A DNA stretch of 64,000 nt from Cupriavidus necator N-1 (GCF_000219215.1 NC_015726.1:3472001-3536000); one strand, 5' to 3'. Shown: positions 15,103 through 24,595, counted from the stretch's first letter. Notes: generated from the sequence alone by a model not told the origin. Made by a program: numbers and translations.

Positions 15103-15591
15103 TTACTTCACCACTTTCAGTGCGGGCTTCTTGCTGCCGATGCGGGGCACCGGGGGCGGCGTGTCGTCGTCGCCGGGGCCGGTGTCGGCGGTGCTTGCCG
15201 AGGTCTCGGCTTCCACCGGGGCCAGCTTGGGCGGCGGGTTGTTTTCGCGCTCGGTGGCGGCCTGGGTTTCCGGCAGGCTGCGTTCGACCGGGAAGGCCAT
15301 GCCCTGCCCGTTCTCACGGGCGTAGATGGCCAGCACGTTCTCGACAGGGACGTCGATCTTGCGCGAAACGCCGCCGAAGCGTGCGCTGAAGGCGATCCAC
15401 TCGTTGCCCATATCCAGGCCGCTGGTGGCGTCGAAGCTGACGTTGAGCACGATCTCGTTGTTCTTGACGAACTCGCGCGGCACGCTGGTGTTGGCGTCGA
15501 CGAAGACGGCGATGTACGGCGTGAAGCCGTTGTCCGTGCACCATTCATAGATGGCGCGGATCAGGTAGGGCTTGGTGGAGGTTTCAGGCAT
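15103..15591 (-). CDS. sspB: SspB, ClpXP specificity-enhancing adaptor
   Basis: This 162-residue protein begins MPETSTKPYLIRAIYEWCTDNGFTPY, the SspB fold start, and continues with FVKNNEIVLNVSFDATSGLDMGNEWIAFSARFGG, which forms the ssrA-tag binding groove. The C-terminal third is a Pro/acidic linker ending in basic IGSKKPALKVVK, the usual ClpX-docking tail. SspB delivers ssrA-tagged proteins to ClpXP. It follows sspA, as in other proteobacteria. Confidence 0.95.
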   Translation of the reverse strand: MPETSTKPYLIRAIYEWCTDNGFTPYIAVFVDANTSVPREFVKNNEIVLNVSFDATSGLDMGNEWIAFSARFGGVSRKIDVPVENVLAIYARENGQGMAFPVERSLPETQAATERENNPPPKLAPVEAETSASTADTGPGDDDTPPPVPRIGSKKPALKVVK

Positions 15592-15648
15592 TGTGCTTCC
15601 AATGGCGCCGTGGTGGCCCGAGGGCGGATGCTTTCGGGCCGGTGCCGG

Positions 15649-16260
15649 TTAGCGGCGCATCACCTTCTCGGACGGGGTGAGCGCTTCGATGTACGCGGGA
15701 CGGCTGAAAATGCGTTCAGCATACTTCAGCAGCGGCGCGGCGTTCTTCGACAGCTCAATGCCGTAGTGGTCCAGGCGCCACAGCAGCGGCGCGATGGCGA
15801 CGTCGAGCATCGAGAACTCTTCGCCCAGCATGTACTTGTTCTTGACGAAGATCGGCGCAAGCTGCGTCAGGCGGTCGCGGATCGCGGCGCGGGCGCGTTC
15901 GTGGTTCTTCTCCGCGGCCTTGCCCTTTTCGTTTTCCAGCGTGTAGACGTGGGTGAACAGTTCCTTTTCGAAGTTGAACAGGAACAGGCGGGCGCGGGCA
16001 CGCTGCACCGGGTCAGCCGGCATCAGCTGCGGGTGCGGGAAGCGCTCATCGATGTATTCGTTGATGATGTTCGACTCATACAGAATGAGGTCGCGCTCGA
16101 CCAGGATGGGGACCTGGCCGTACGGGTTCATCACCGAAATATCTTCGGGCTTGTTGAACAGGTCGACGTCGCGGATTTCAAAATCCATGCCCTTTTCAAA
16201 CAGGACAAGGCGGCAACGTTGGGAAAACGGGCAAGTCGTACCCGAATACAACACCATCAT
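15649..16260 (-). CDS. sspA: SspA, stringent starvation protein A (GST-fold)
   Basis: The start is at MMVLYSGTTCPFSQRC (203 aa); upstream codons run through the petC-sspA gap. A thioredoxin-fold N-terminal domain and helical C-terminal GST-like domain can be recognised (VPILVERDLILYESNIINEYIDERFPHPQLMP). SspA is an RNA-polymerase-associated protein rather than an active glutathione transferase. It lies downstream of the cytochrome bc1 operon, separated by a terminator, and upstream of sspB. Confidence 0.93.
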   Translation of the reverse strand: MMVLYSGTTCPFSQRCRLVLFEKGMDFEIRDVDLFNKPEDISVMNPYGQVPILVERDLILYESNIINEYIDERFPHPQLMPADPVQRARARLFLFNFEKELFTHVYTLENEKGKAAEKNHERARAAIRDRLTQLAPIFVKNKYMLGEEFSMLDVAIAPLLWRLDHYGIELSKNAAPLLKYAERIFSRPAYIEALTPSEKVMRR

Positions 16261-16390
16261 GGTTGGATTCCTTGGGCTTAGCCGAAGCAGGGTCGGACAG
16301 TAAGGTCTGACATTCTGCCAAAGTCGGCCACCAGAAAGCAAATTAGTGGCAAATAGCGCACTTTACTGGTGCGCTTCTGCAGGCTTTCCA

Positions 16391-16438
16391 AGAGAAAAAG
16401 CCAGGGGCGGTGCTGCTTTCGCAGCGGCCACCCCTGGC
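16391..16438 (-). terminator. intrinsic terminator after petC
   Basis: On the minus strand a long hairpin (GCCAGGGG...CCCCTGGC, with an inner GCTGC/GCAGC stem) is followed by TTTTTCTCTT. It separates the bc1 operon from sspA. Confidence 0.85.
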
Positions 16439-16479
16439 CTTTGTCCTGTCCGGGCCCGGATTCGGGCCCCTGGCATGCC

Positions 16480-17223
16480 TTACTTCACGTCTTTCCAGTA
16501 CGCGGCGTTGAGGCGCCAGGCAAAGACGGTGAACACGCCCAGGAACAGCAGCACCCAGACGCCCAGGCGCTTGCGGTGATTCTGCGCGGGCTCGGCCATC
16601 CAGTCCAGGAAGCCGACCAGGTCGGCGGTGGCCTGGTCGTACTCGACCTTGCTCAGCTTGCCCTGGCTCAATTGCTCGAAGCCGGCGAACTTGTGCACCT
16701 TCTCGCCGTGCTCTTCCACTTCCGTGAACTTGGCGGCGCGCTGGCCCTGCAGTTCCCACAGCACGTGCGGCATGCCGACGCTCGGGAACACCAGGTTGTT
16801 CCAGCCGGTGGCGCGGCTGTCGTCACGGTAGAACGTGCGCAGGTAGGTGTAGAGCCAGTCGTCGCCGCGGGCGCGGGCGATCACCGACAGGTCCGGCGGC
16901 TGCGCACCGAAGAAGGCCTTGGCTTCCTTCGGCTGCATGGCGATGGTCATGGTCTCGCCGACCTTGTCCGCGCTGAACAGCAGGTTTTCGCGGATCTGGT
17001 CGTCGGTCAGGCCGATGTCCTTGAGCCGGTTGTAACGCATCATCGATGCGCCGTGACAGTTCAGGCAGTAGTTGACGAACACCTTGGCGCCGCGCTGCAG
17101 CGACGACAGGTCAGCAGTGTTCACCGGTGCCGGCTCAAGGGGGAAGCCCCCCTCGGATGCCATGGCAGGCGCGCCGGCAAAGCAGGCGCCGGCCAGCGCG
17201 AGGATCGAAAGCAGCTTTTTCAT
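16480..17223 (-). CDS. petC: cytochrome c1 of the bc1 complex
   Basis: This 247-residue protein has an N-terminal signal peptide (MKKLLSILALAGACFAGAPAMA), the haem c site CLNCH in VNYCLNCHGASMMRYN, and a C-terminal membrane anchor (VLLFLGVFTVFAWRLNAAYWKDVK). It accepts electrons from the Rieske protein and passes them to soluble or membrane cytochromes on the periplasmic side. It is the last gene of the petABC operon, 36 bp after petB. Confidence 0.96.
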   Translation of the reverse strand: MKKLLSILALAGACFAGAPAMASEGGFPLEPAPVNTADLSSLQRGAKVFVNYCLNCHGASMMRYNRLKDIGLTDDQIRENLLFSADKVGETMTIAMQPKEAKAFFGAQPPDLSVIARARGDDWLYTYLRTFYRDDSRATGWNNLVFPSVGMPHVLWELQGQRAAKFTEVEEHGEKVHKFAGFEQLSQGKLSKVEYDQATADLVGFLDWMAEPAQNHRKRLGVWVLLFLGVFTVFAWRLNAAYWKDVK

Positions 17224-17259
17224 CTTGTGTCCTTGTGCTCTTGTCGGGGTTCGCTTCGC

Positions 17260-18663
17260 TCAGTGCGGGTGGAACGTGACACGCTCCGGGACCGGCTTGA
17301 ACTCGCCGACACGGCTCCACAGCGGCATGGTCAGGAAGAAGGCAAAGTACAGCAGCGTACCGAGCTGCGACACCTTCTCACCGACCGGCGACGGCGGTTG
17401 CACGCCAAGATAGCCGAGCACCAGGAACACCACCACGAAGACGGTCAGGATGGTCTTGTGGAAGGCAGGACGATAGCGGATGGACTTGACCGGCGAGCAG
17501 TCCAGCCACGGCAGGAAGAACAGGATCACCACCGAGCCGCCCATCACCAGCACGCCCCAGAACTTGGCGTCGATGAAGTAGAAGCCCACGGCCAGGATCA
17601 CCGCGATGGCGATCGCGCCGACCTTGATGCGTGCGTCCTTGCTGCGCAGGAACACCATGCCGAGCAGCAGCGCGAAGAACACCCACAGGATCGGCAGGAA
17701 GTTCGACGTGGTGGCGCGCAGCATCGAGTAGAACGGCGTGAAGTACCACACCGGCGCGATATGCGGCGGGGTCTTCAGCGGGTCAGCCGGGAAGAAGTTG
17801 TTGTGTTCCAGGAAATAGCCGCCCACTTCCGGGAAGAAGAAGATCACGGCCGAGAAGAGCAGCAGGAAGCCGGCAACGCCCAGCGTGTCGTGCACCGAGT
17901 AGTAGGGGTGGAACGGGATGCCGTCCAGCGGGATGCCCTTCTCATCCTTCTTGGCCTTGATCTCGACGCCGTCCGGGTTGTTCGAACCGACTTCGTGCAG
18001 CGCGATGATGTGGGCAATGACCAGGCCCAGCAGCACCAGCGGCACGGCGATGACGTGGAACGAGAAGAAGCGGTTCAGCGTTGCATCGCTCACCACGTAG
18101 TCACCACGGATGAACAGCGACAGGTCCTGGCCGATCACGGGAATCGCCGAGAACAGGTTCACGATCACCTGGGCGCCCCAGTACGACATCTGGCCCCATG
18201 GCAGCAGGTAGCCCATGAAGGCTTCCGCCATCAGGCACAGGAAGATCAGGCAGCCGAAGATCCAGACCAGCTCGCGCGGCTTGCGGTACGAACCGTACAG
18301 CAGGCCCCGGAACATATGCAGGTAGACCACGACGAAGAAGGCCGAGGCGCCGGTCGAGTGCATGTAGCGCACCAGCCAGCCCCAGGGGACTTCGCGCATG
18401 ATGTATTCCACGCTGGCGAAGGCCACGGGAATGCCGGCGGCGTTCAGCGTGGCGTCGGGCTTGTAGTTCATCACCAGGAAGATGCCGGTGACGATCTGGA
18501 TCACCAGCACCAGCAGCGCCAGCGAACCGAAGAAGTACCAGAAGTTGAAGTTCTTCGGCGCGTAGTACTTGGAGAGGTGGTCTTCCCACAGTTGGGTTGC
18601 GGGGAAGCGGGCGTCGATCCAGCCCAGCAGGCCGGTCGTCTTGACTTGTTTTTCGGCCGCCAT
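17260..18663 (-). CDS. petB: cytochrome b of the bc1 complex
   Basis: The start is MAAEKQVKTTGLLGW (467 aa), 2 bp after the Rieske stop. Many membrane helices are present. Haem-ligating histidines lie in HSTGASAFFVVVYLHMFRG-type and FSFHVIAVPLVLLGLVIAHI-type helices, and the quinol-site PEWY-like region reads PVWYFTPFYSMLRA. The protein is longer than mitochondrial cytochrome b, with extra C-terminal helices, as is usual in betaproteobacteria. Confidence 0.96.
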   Translation of the reverse strand: MAAEKQVKTTGLLGWIDARFPATQLWEDHLSKYYAPKNFNFWYFFGSLALLVLVIQIVTGIFLVMNYKPDATLNAAGIPVAFASVEYIMREVPWGWLVRYMHSTGASAFFVVVYLHMFRGLLYGSYRKPRELVWIFGCLIFLCLMAEAFMGYLLPWGQMSYWGAQVIVNLFSAIPVIGQDLSLFIRGDYVVSDATLNRFFSFHVIAVPLVLLGLVIAHIIALHEVGSNNPDGVEIKAKKDEKGIPLDGIPFHPYYSVHDTLGVAGFLLLFSAVIFFFPEVGGYFLEHNNFFPADPLKTPPHIAPVWYFTPFYSMLRATTSNFLPILWVFFALLLGMVFLRSKDARIKVGAIAIAVILAVGFYFIDAKFWGVLVMGGSVVILFFLPWLDCSPVKSIRYRPAFHKTILTVFVVVFLVLGYLGVQPPSPVGEKVSQLGTLLYFAFFLTMPLWSRVGEFKPVPERVTFHPH

Positions 18664-18665
18664 GA

Positions 18666-19283
18666 TCAGGCTTCTCCTTTCTCGTCCTTGCCGATCACGA
18701 TCTTGCTGTCGGTCAGGAACTGGTAGGGGGGAACATCGAGATTCTGCGGAGCCGGCTTGTTCTTGAAGACGCGCCCGGCGAGGTCGAAGGTCGACCCGTG
18801 GCAGGGGCAAAGGAAACCGGGATCAGTGCCGAGCTGAGAATTGGCACCGGGGCCGAAGGGGCCCGAAGGCGAGCAGCCCAGGTGGGAACAGATACCCACC
18901 ACGACCAGGACGTCCTTGTGGTCTGCGCGCGAACGGGTTTCGTTCTTGCAGTACTCAGGCGTTTTCATGGTGAATGGCACGTCGGAATTGGGATCGGCTA
19001 CCTCGCCGTCCGTCTTCTTCAGCGACGCCAGTTGTTCGTCCGTGCGCCGCATGATCCAGACCGGCTTGCCGCGCCATTCGACAGTCATCATCTCGCCTGG
19101 CTTCAGCGCGCCAATATCCGCCTCGACTGGAGCACCCGCGGCTTTGGCCTTCTCCGATGGTGCAAAAGTACTGACGAAAGGAACCGCTACCGCTACGCCT
19201 CCGACGCCGCCAGCGACGGATGTCGCGATCAACCAATTGCGGCGACCTTTATCCACGCTCTTCACGTCTTGCTGGTCACTCAT
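18666..19283 (-). CDS. petA: Rieske iron-sulfur subunit of the bc1 complex
   Basis: This 205-residue protein carries the 2Fe-2S ligands in CSHLGCSP and CPCHGSTFD. The N-terminus has a twin-arginine-like signal anchor (KGRRNWLIATSVAGGVGGVAVAVPFV), fitting export by the Tat system encoded at 23.8-25.6 kb. It is the first gene of the operon; the 214 bp upstream separate it from the divergent mscL and must hold both promoters, although I could not fix a convincing -35/-10 pair. Confidence 0.96.
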   Translation of the reverse strand: MSDQQDVKSVDKGRRNWLIATSVAGGVGGVAVAVPFVSTFAPSEKAKAAGAPVEADIGALKPGEMMTVEWRGKPVWIMRRTDEQLASLKKTDGEVADPNSDVPFTMKTPEYCKNETRSRADHKDVLVVVGICSHLGCSPSGPFGPGANSQLGTDPGFLCPCHGSTFDLAGRVFKNKPAPQNLDVPPYQFLTDSKIVIGKDEKGEA

Positions 19284-19497
19284 TCCAAACCCCAGGGGAA
19301 GTCAATTTAGATTTTGCGTCAACCATAAAGTGTACCTTAGACACCAGCGCACTAGATAGGCAGAAAATGCCACGGCCATGCGCGATTATCGGACGTGCAA
19401 CCCGGAAAGCGGCTTCGGTGCTTGCTTTCCGGTGAGTGATGCGGCAGGCTTCGAGCTTGAAACCGTTCATCGCTAGTGACAAGAAGGAGAACCCCCC

Positions 19498-19923
19498 ATG
19501 GGCATGATCTCGGAATTCAGAACCTTCGCCGTACGCGGTAACGTGATCGACCTTGCGGTCGGTGTGATCATCGGCGCGGCATTCGGCAAGATCGTGGATT
19601 CAGTGGTCAACGACCTGATCATGCCGTTGGTGGGCCGCGTGATCGGCAAGCTGGACTTCTCCAGTATGTTCATCGTGCTGGCGGATCCCCCACCGGGAAC
19701 ACCCACTACGCTCGATGCCCTGAAGAAGGCCGGCGTGCCCGTCTTTGCCTACGGCAATTTCCTGACCATCGTTGTCAACTTCCTGATCCTGGCCTTCATC
19801 ATCTTCCTGATGGTGCGTGCCTTTAACAGGATGCGCGCCGCGGAACCGGAAGCAGCGCCCGCCGCACCGCCTGAGGAAGTCGTGTTGCTTCGTGAAATCC
19901 GCGACAGCCTGAAGACCCGCTGA
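19498..19923 (+). CDS. mscL: MscL, large-conductance mechanosensitive channel
   Basis: This 141-residue protein has the family signature [43 protein letters not shown] split over the first transmembrane helix and a second helix [19 protein letters not shown]. The conserved C-terminal [10 protein letters not shown] helix is also seen. It forms a homopentameric inner-membrane channel that opens on hypo-osmotic shock. An AGAAGGAG ribosome site precedes the ATG. Confidence 0.97.
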   Translation: MGMISEFRTFAVRGNVIDLAVGVIIGAAFGKIVDSVVNDLIMPLVGRVIGKLDFSSMFIVLADPPPGTPTTLDALKKAGVPVFAYGNFLTIVVNFLILAFIIFLMVRAFNRMRAAEPEAAPAAPPEEVVLLREIRDSLKTR

Positions 19924-19957
19924 TTGGTGCGCCATATGCGCGCCGAACCCGGAAGAT

Positions 19958-19985
19958 AAAACGGCCCCGATGGGGCCGTTTTGTT
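19958..19985. terminator. bidirectional terminator between mscL and the Nif3-like gene
   Basis: AAAACGGCCCC, GAT, GGGGCCGTTTT forms an 11-bp stem with A and T tracts on both sides. It can stop mscL (plus) and the convergent Nif3-family gene (minus). Confidence 0.9.
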
Positions 19986-19995
19986 TTGCGTCAGA

Positions 19996-20742
19996 TCAGA
20001 CGGGATTAGGAATATCGATAAACGTGTGGCGCAGGCCAAAGCGTTCGGCCACATGCTCGCCAAGCGAGCGGATGCCGTAGCGCTCGGTGGCGTGATGACC
20101 GGCGGCAAGATACGCCACGCCGCTTTCGCGCGCCAGGTGCGTGGTCTGCTCCGAGACTTCGCCGCTCAGATAGGCATCGACACCCGCGGCCACCGCGGCA
20201 TCGAAATAACCTTGCGCCCCGCCCGTGCACCAGCCGACGGTGCGGATCATCTGGTCCGGCTCGCCGATGGCCAGCGGCTCGCGCCCCAGCACGCCACCAA
20301 CGTGCGCGGCCAGCGCAGAGAGCGGCATCGGCGCGGGCAGCGTGCCGGTCCAGCCGAGCTGGTCGTCGCTGAAGCGGCCGGTCGGCGTAAAGCCGAGCTG
20401 CAGGCCGAGCTGGGCGTTGTTGCCGAACTCAGGGTGGTTGTCCAGGGGCAGGTGGAAGGCGAACAAGTTGACGTCCGCGCCCAGCAGGCGCTTCAGACGC
20501 GCGTGCTTCTGCCCGACCACGCGCGCATCTTCGTTTTTCCAGAAGTAGCCGTGATGGACGAGGATGGCGTCGGCCCCCGCTTCGATCGCGGCATCGACCA
20601 ATGCCAGGCTTGCCGTCACTCCCGTCACGACGTGTGTGACTTCCGAGCGACCTTGCACTTGCAGCCCGTTGGGACAATAGTCCTTGTAGCGGGAAACTTC
20701 CAACAGGTCGTTCAAGTACAATTCAAGCTCTTTTGTTTTCAT
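19996..20742 (-). CDS. Nif3-like dinuclear metal-centre hexameric protein (YbgI family)
   Basis: This 248-residue protein begins [31 protein letters not shown]. The metal-binding motifs are ILVHHGYFW and the C-terminal [13 protein letters not shown]. The family forms hexamers with a dinuclear metal site and has a putative GTP-cyclohydrolase-1-type-2 annotation, but no firmly proven role. It is divergent from the degQ-like gene with only 20 bp between starts, so the promoters overlap. Confidence 0.9.
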   Translation of the reverse strand: MKTKELELYLNDLLEVSRYKDYCPNGLQVQGRSEVTHVVTGVTASLALVDAAIEAGADAILVHHGYFWKNEDARVVGQKHARLKRLLGADVNLFAFHLPLDNHPEFGNNAQLGLQLGFTPTGRFSDDQLGWTGTLPAPMPLSALAAHVGGVLGREPLAIGEPDQMIRTVGWCTGGAQGYFDAAVAAGVDAYLSGEVSEQTTHLARESGVAYLAAGHHATERYGIRSLGEHVAERFGLRHTFIDIPNPV

Positions 20743-20762
20743 TTTCTGCTCAAAACTCCAAT

Positions 20763-21956
20763 ATGTTGCGGCGCTTTTGGCTGTTCTTTGCCCAGGCTGT
20801 CACCGTCGTGCTGGCGGTCTGGTTCGTCGTGGCAACGCTCAAGCCTGATTGGCTGCAGAGGGGGCGCGTCGCGGTCCAGTCCGGTTCGCCCATCGTGGCG
20901 CTCAAGGAAGTCGTGCCCAACGTGTCCGGTCCTGCGGCCGAAGGGTCTTACAGCGAAGCCGCCCAGGTGGCCATGCCGGCGGTGGTCAATATCTTTACCA
21001 GCAAGAACGGCAACAAGCGCTCGCCCAACCCGCAGGCCGAGGATCCGTGGTTCCGCTTCTTCTTTGGCGACCGCCTGCCTGAGCGGCAGGAGCCGGTCTC
21101 CAGCCTGGGGTCTGGCGTCATTGTCAGCGCCGAGGGTTACATTCTAACCAACCACCACGTAGTCGACGGCGCCGATGAAATCGAGATCGCGCTGACCGAC
21201 GGCCGCAAGGCCAACGCCAAGGTGGTGGGCTCCGACCCGGAAACCGACCTGGCCGTGCTCAAGGTGACGCTCAAGGACCTGCCCGCGATCACGCTGGGCC
21301 GGCTTGAGAACGTGAAGGTCGGCGACGTGGTGCTAGCCATCGGCAACCCGTTCGGCGTCGGCCAGACGGTGACGATGGGCATTGTCTCGGCGCTGGGCCG
21401 CAGCCACCTGGGCATCAATACCTTCGAGAACTTCATCCAGACCGATGCGGCCATCAACCCGGGCAACTCGGGTGGCGCGCTGGTGGATGCGCAGGGCAAC
21501 CTGCTGGGCATCAATACGGCGATCTACTCGCGTTCGGGCGGCTCGCTGGGGATCGGCTTTGCCATTCCCGTGTCGACCGCCAAGCAGGTGATGGAATCGA
21601 TCATCTCCACCGGCAGCGTGACGCGCGGCTGGATCGGGGTCGAGCCGCAGGACATGACGCCCGAGATCGCCGAATCGTTCGGCCTCGATGCCAAGGAAGG
21701 CGCACTGATCGCCGCAGTGGTCCAGGGCGGGCCGGCCGACAAGGCAGGCGTGAAGCCCGGCGATGTGCTGACCAAGGTGGATGGCTTGTCGATCACGGAC
21801 ACGACCGCGCTGCTCAATGCGATTGCCCAGCTCAAGCCAGGCGTGGACATCAAGATGACCGTGATCCGCCGCGGCAAGGCAACGGACCTGACGGTGACGA
21901 TCGGCAAACGGCCTCCGCCGCCGCGCCGCGCACTGCCGTTTGAAGAGGAAGAGTGA
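20763..21956 (+). CDS. trypsin-like periplasmic serine protease of the DegS/DegQ (HtrA) family
   Basis: The start is at [17 protein letters not shown] (397 aa). One N-terminal membrane anchor (residues 5-25) is followed by the protease domain with catalytic His132 (TNHHVV), Asp162 (ETDLAVLK) and Ser236 (NPGNSGGAL). A single PDZ domain follows (about 280-370), and the C-terminus is basic and proline-rich. One PDZ plus an anchor resembles DegS; the DegS/DegQ/MucD distinction cannot be made from sequence alone. No rseP or rpoE is adjacent, so the gene need not control a sigma-E pathway. Confidence 0.92.
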   Translation: MLRRFWLFFAQAVTVVLAVWFVVATLKPDWLQRGRVAVQSGSPIVALKEVVPNVSGPAAEGSYSEAAQVAMPAVVNIFTSKNGNKRSPNPQAEDPWFRFFFGDRLPERQEPVSSLGSGVIVSAEGYILTNHHVVDGADEIEIALTDGRKANAKVVGSDPETDLAVLKVTLKDLPAITLGRLENVKVGDVVLAIGNPFGVGQTVTMGIVSALGRSHLGINTFENFIQTDAAINPGNSGGALVDAQGNLLGINTAIYSRSGGSLGIGFAIPVSTAKQVMESIISTGSVTRGWIGVEPQDMTPEIAESFGLDAKEGALIAAVVQGGPADKAGVKPGDVLTKVDGLSITDTTALLNAIAQLKPGVDIKMTVIRRGKATDLTVTIGKRPPPPRRALPFEEEE

Positions 21957-21987
21957 GGCTCGGCACGACACGGGCCTGAAGAAAGAA

Positions 21988-22012
21988 CCCCGCCGCCTTG
22001 GCGGGGTTTTTT
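21988..22012 (+). terminator. intrinsic terminator after the degQ-like gene
   Basis: The stem CCCCGCC / GGCGGGG has a 5-base loop and is followed by TTTTTT. Confidence 0.92.
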
Positions 22013-22350
22013 GTGCCCGGTGGCCAGGCAGCCCGCCGCGTCACGGTAATGCGACGGGAAACAATGGACCTGAGCGGCAGACACCGCGCCTCGATGGCAT
22101 GGCGGCGCACATCAATGCCCGTGAGGGTCGTAGGCAGGGCAGCCCCTCGAATCCTGTCCACGTGCTGGCGGGCCGCAATCCGCGCCGGCAACGCCTTCCC
22201 GATCGTCAGCAAGACGAAGCAGAATTCCCTGCGCGCCGCGAGCCACCCGCTCCCCCTCCCTGCCCGGCTGCCGATGCGCAACATGACACGCGAAGCACGG
22301 CAACATGCACAACCCGGCCTGTGCCTGCTCTTGGCAGCCCCACAAGACAA

Positions 22351-22380
22351 GAGGCCGGCATCCTTACGGATGCCGGCCTC
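22351..22380 (-). terminator. terminator-like hairpin after the porin gene
   Basis: A perfect 13-bp stem GAGGCCGGCATCC / GGATGCCGGCCTC with a 4-base loop lies 43 bp past the porin stop. The T tract on the minus strand is weak (TTGTCTTG), so it may also act as an mRNA-protecting hairpin. Confidence 0.75.
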
Positions 22381-22422
22381 TTGGTTCAAGCCAATCCTAA
22401 GCGAGCTTACGCTCGCGTCAGA

Positions 22423-23541
22423 TTAGAACTTGTGGCGCAGACCAACCACGGCGCCGAACTGGTTGTCACCTTCGCCGCTGGCGTTGGTGCTAACCTTGCC
22501 GAAGCCGTCCAGGCCCAGGTTGGAGTTGTTCTTGTTCAGAACGTAACCCAGGCTCAGGTAGGCATCGGTACGCTTCGAGAAAGCGTAGTCAGCCGAAGCC
22601 ACGAAGCTCCACGGATCGCCCTTCTGGCCGCGGAAGTCTTGGTAGTAAGCAGCGCCGGTCAGCGACAGAGCCGGGGTCACTTGGTAGCCAACGCCCAGCC
22701 AGTACAGGTTCGACGATGCCTTGGCACCGGTGATAGCCTGGATGTTCTGGCCCTGGAACGGCAGCGCGCCCAGATCCACACCCTTTGCCCAACGGTAGCC
22801 AGCGTAGACCTTAGCCGGGCCGAAGCCGTACGAGCCAGCCACCGAAGCGCGGCGGATCGTAGCGTCCGGGTTCACGACCGTGCCCACGGCGTTTGCCGAA
22901 GCCAGGTTGACTTCGTCATAGGCAGCACCGACCGCGAACGGACCAGCAGCGTAGGTCAGGTTCGCGCCGAATTCACGGCCGAGCTTGGCCGAACCCGGGA
23001 CTTCGCCCAAGGCGCCGGCACCGGTGTTTGCACCGGCGCTGTACAGGGCGCTGGCGGTCAGGCCGCCGAACGTGCCGATGTACTTGACCGAGTTGTCAGC
23101 ACGGCTGGCGAAAGCGGCGTCCTGAGCGGTGATCGAGTACTTGTTCGAAATGGCCATCGGGTCGAACTGCAGACCGAAGTCATAGAACGGGGTCTGGTGA
23201 CGACCCAGGCTCAGCTGGCCATATTGGCTAGCCAGACCGACGTAGGCTTGGCGGCCGAACAGGCGGTTGTCGTTACCCGACTTGCCGTCGTCCAGGTTGA
23301 AACCGCTTTCCAGCACGAAGACGCCCTTCAGGCCGCCGCCCAGGTCTTCCACGCCACGCAGGCCCCAACGGCTGCCCGACAGGTTACCCGAGGTCATGCG
23401 AACCACGTCGTGGCCATTCGGTTGGTTTTGCTGGTATTCGATACCGGCATCGACCACGCCGTACAGGGTTACGCTCGATTGGGCATAGGCGCCACCAGCG
23501 GCCAGAGCGGCGACGGCAGCAGCAAACAGTTTCATCTTCAT
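22423..23541 (-). CDS. Gram-negative general porin (betaproteobacterial OmpC-like, trimeric type)
   Basis: The start is at MKMKLFAAAVAALAAGGAYAQ (372 aa), after an AAGGAAAG ribosome site. The signal peptide ends AYA. The mature protein starts QSSVTLYGVVDAGIEY, followed by LSGSRWGLRGVEDLGGGLKGVFVLESGF and FGRQAYVGLASQYGQLSLGRHQTP, the constriction-loop region of this porin family. It ends NQFGAVVGLRHKF with the terminal phenylalanine expected for outer-membrane insertion. It is a diffusion pore of the outer membrane. Codon use looks strongly biased, fitting a highly expressed gene. Confidence 0.95.
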   Translation of the reverse strand: MKMKLFAAAVAALAAGGAYAQSSVTLYGVVDAGIEYQQNQPNGHDVVRMTSGNLSGSRWGLRGVEDLGGGLKGVFVLESGFNLDDGKSGNDNRLFGRQAYVGLASQYGQLSLGRHQTPFYDFGLQFDPMAISNKYSITAQDAAFASRADNSVKYIGTFGGLTASALYSAGANTGAGALGEVPGSAKLGREFGANLTYAAGPFAVGAAYDEVNLASANAVGTVVNPDATIRRASVAGSYGFGPAKVYAGYRWAKGVDLGALPFQGQNIQAITGAKASSNLYWLGVGYQVTPALSLTGAAYYQDFRGQKGDPWSFVASADYAFSKRTDAYLSLGYVLNKNNSNLGLDGFGKVSTNASGEGDNQFGAVVGLRHKF

Positions 23542-23581
23542 ATCGACACTTTCCTTGTCAACTGATTGGGAAATCTTGGTT

Positions 23582-23650
23582 GCCCAAGTACTTGGGCGAC
23601 GCATTAACGTTCACGTCTGTTGCGTATTATGTGCCAGCCCCCCCGGCCGT
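23582..23650 (-). promoter_or_regulatory. porin 5' region: candidate -10 and a 16-bp palindrome
   Basis: A perfect palindrome GCCCAAGTACTTGGGC occupies 23582-23597, 40 bp upstream of the porin ATG. Upstream on the minus strand is TGGCACATAATACGC: CATAAT could be a -10, but no good -35 lies 17 bp away. The same segment has GG-N10-GC spacing like a sigma-54 site but lacks TTGC. The palindrome may be an operator or a 5' UTR stem. Confidence 0.4.
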
Positions 23651-23720
23651 CAGAAGGCTTTTTCGGCGTAAACCATGCCCACTGGCGGTTTTTGTTGTCG
23701 GGGAGCAACAGGAATGGGTA

Positions 23721-23752
23721 GAAAAATCCCCGTTTTGGTGCAAAACAGGGAT
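23721..23752 (-). terminator. intrinsic terminator of the tat end of the his-tat gene train
   Basis: On the minus strand ATCCCTGTTTT, GCACC, AAAACGGGGAT forms an 11-bp stem with one G-U pair, followed by TTTTTC. It lies 34 bp beyond the tatC stop. Confidence 0.88.
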
Positions 23753-23785
23753 GGCAGGCCGACAAGATCTCCTACCTCAGCCGAA

Positions 23786-24583
23786 TTAGTCCGGCTGCGT
23801 TTCCCCTGAAGCGGTGGCTTCAGGTGCCGGGCGGCCCACAAAGCGCGCCAGCAGTAGTCCCAGTTCATAAAGCGCCACCAGCGGCACGGCCAGCAGCAGC
23901 TGCGACAGCACATCGGGCGGGGTCACGATGGCCGCGATGATGAACGCCCCCACGATCACATAGGGGCGGATCTGCTTGAGCTTTTCCAGTTCCACCACGC
24001 CAAAGCGCACCAGCACGATCACCACCACCGGCACTTCGAAGGTAATGCCGAAGGCCAGGAAGGTGGTCATGGCAAAGCTGAGGTACTTGTCGATGTCGGT
24101 CGACATCTCCGCCCCCAGCGGGGCGTTGTAGTTCGCCATGAAATGGAACACCGTGGGGAACACCAGGAAATACGCGAACGCCACGCCGCACAGGAACAGG
24201 AAATAGCTGCTCGATACCAGCGGCAGGATCAGGCGCTTCTCATGCTGGTACAGGCCGGGCGCGACAAACTGCCAGATCTGGTACAGCACCCACGGCAGTG
24301 CGATCAGGAAGGCCACCAGCAAGGTGACTTTCATCGGCACGAAGAACGAGCCGGTGACGTCGGTCACGATCATCTTGCCGCCCTTGGGCAGCGACTCCAT
24401 CAGCGGCGCGGCAAACAGGTTGAAGATGAGCGGCGCCCAGTAGACCAGGCTGACGAAGACCAGGATGATGCCGGCCACCGCCTTGACCAGGCGTTGGCGC
24501 AGCTCGACCAGGTGGGAAATAAAGGTTTCCTGCTGCGACTCGTCTTGCGGGTCTTGGGGATCTGGGGACCGGGTGTCGCTCAT
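23786..24583 (-). CDS. tatC: TatC, Sec-independent protein translocase core subunit
   Basis: This 265-residue protein has six predicted membrane helices. Family landmarks are FISHLVELRQRL near the start, the FxxE-type periplasmic segment and FAYFLVFPTVFHFM. TatC, with TatB, recognises twin-arginine signals. The N-terminus is rich in Asp, Gln and Pro (SDTRSPDPQDPQDESQQE). It is the last gene of the tat cluster; 140 bp separate it from tatB. Confidence 0.96.
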   Translation of the reverse strand: MSDTRSPDPQDPQDESQQETFISHLVELRQRLVKAVAGIILVFVSLVYWAPLIFNLFAAPLMESLPKGGKMIVTDVTGSFFVPMKVTLLVAFLIALPWVLYQIWQFVAPGLYQHEKRLILPLVSSSYFLFLCGVAFAYFLVFPTVFHFMANYNAPLGAEMSTDIDKYLSFAMTTFLAFGITFEVPVVVIVLVRFGVVELEKLKQIRPYVIVGAFIIAAIVTPPDVLSQLLLAVPLVALYELGLLLARFVGRPAPEATASGETQPD

Positions 24584-24595
24584 GGCGTGAACCGC

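Larger units (their letters stand above)
21957..22422. other. gene-free interval between degQ-like gene and porin
   Basis: This 466-bp convergent intergenic region contains a terminator at each end (21988-22012 and 22351-22380). Nothing between them resembles a gene, tRNA or repeat; the open frames there have no recognisable domain. Confidence 0.6.

Noticed and set aside
16369..18726. Plus-strand open frame opposite petC and petB
   Set aside because: Antisense shadow of the cytochrome bc1 genes, with no domain or ribosome site.
23625..23640. Sigma-54 promoter for the porin
   Set aside because: GG-N10-GC spacing is present in TGGCACATAATACGC, but the TTGC element is missing, so it was kept only as part of an uncertain promoter region.
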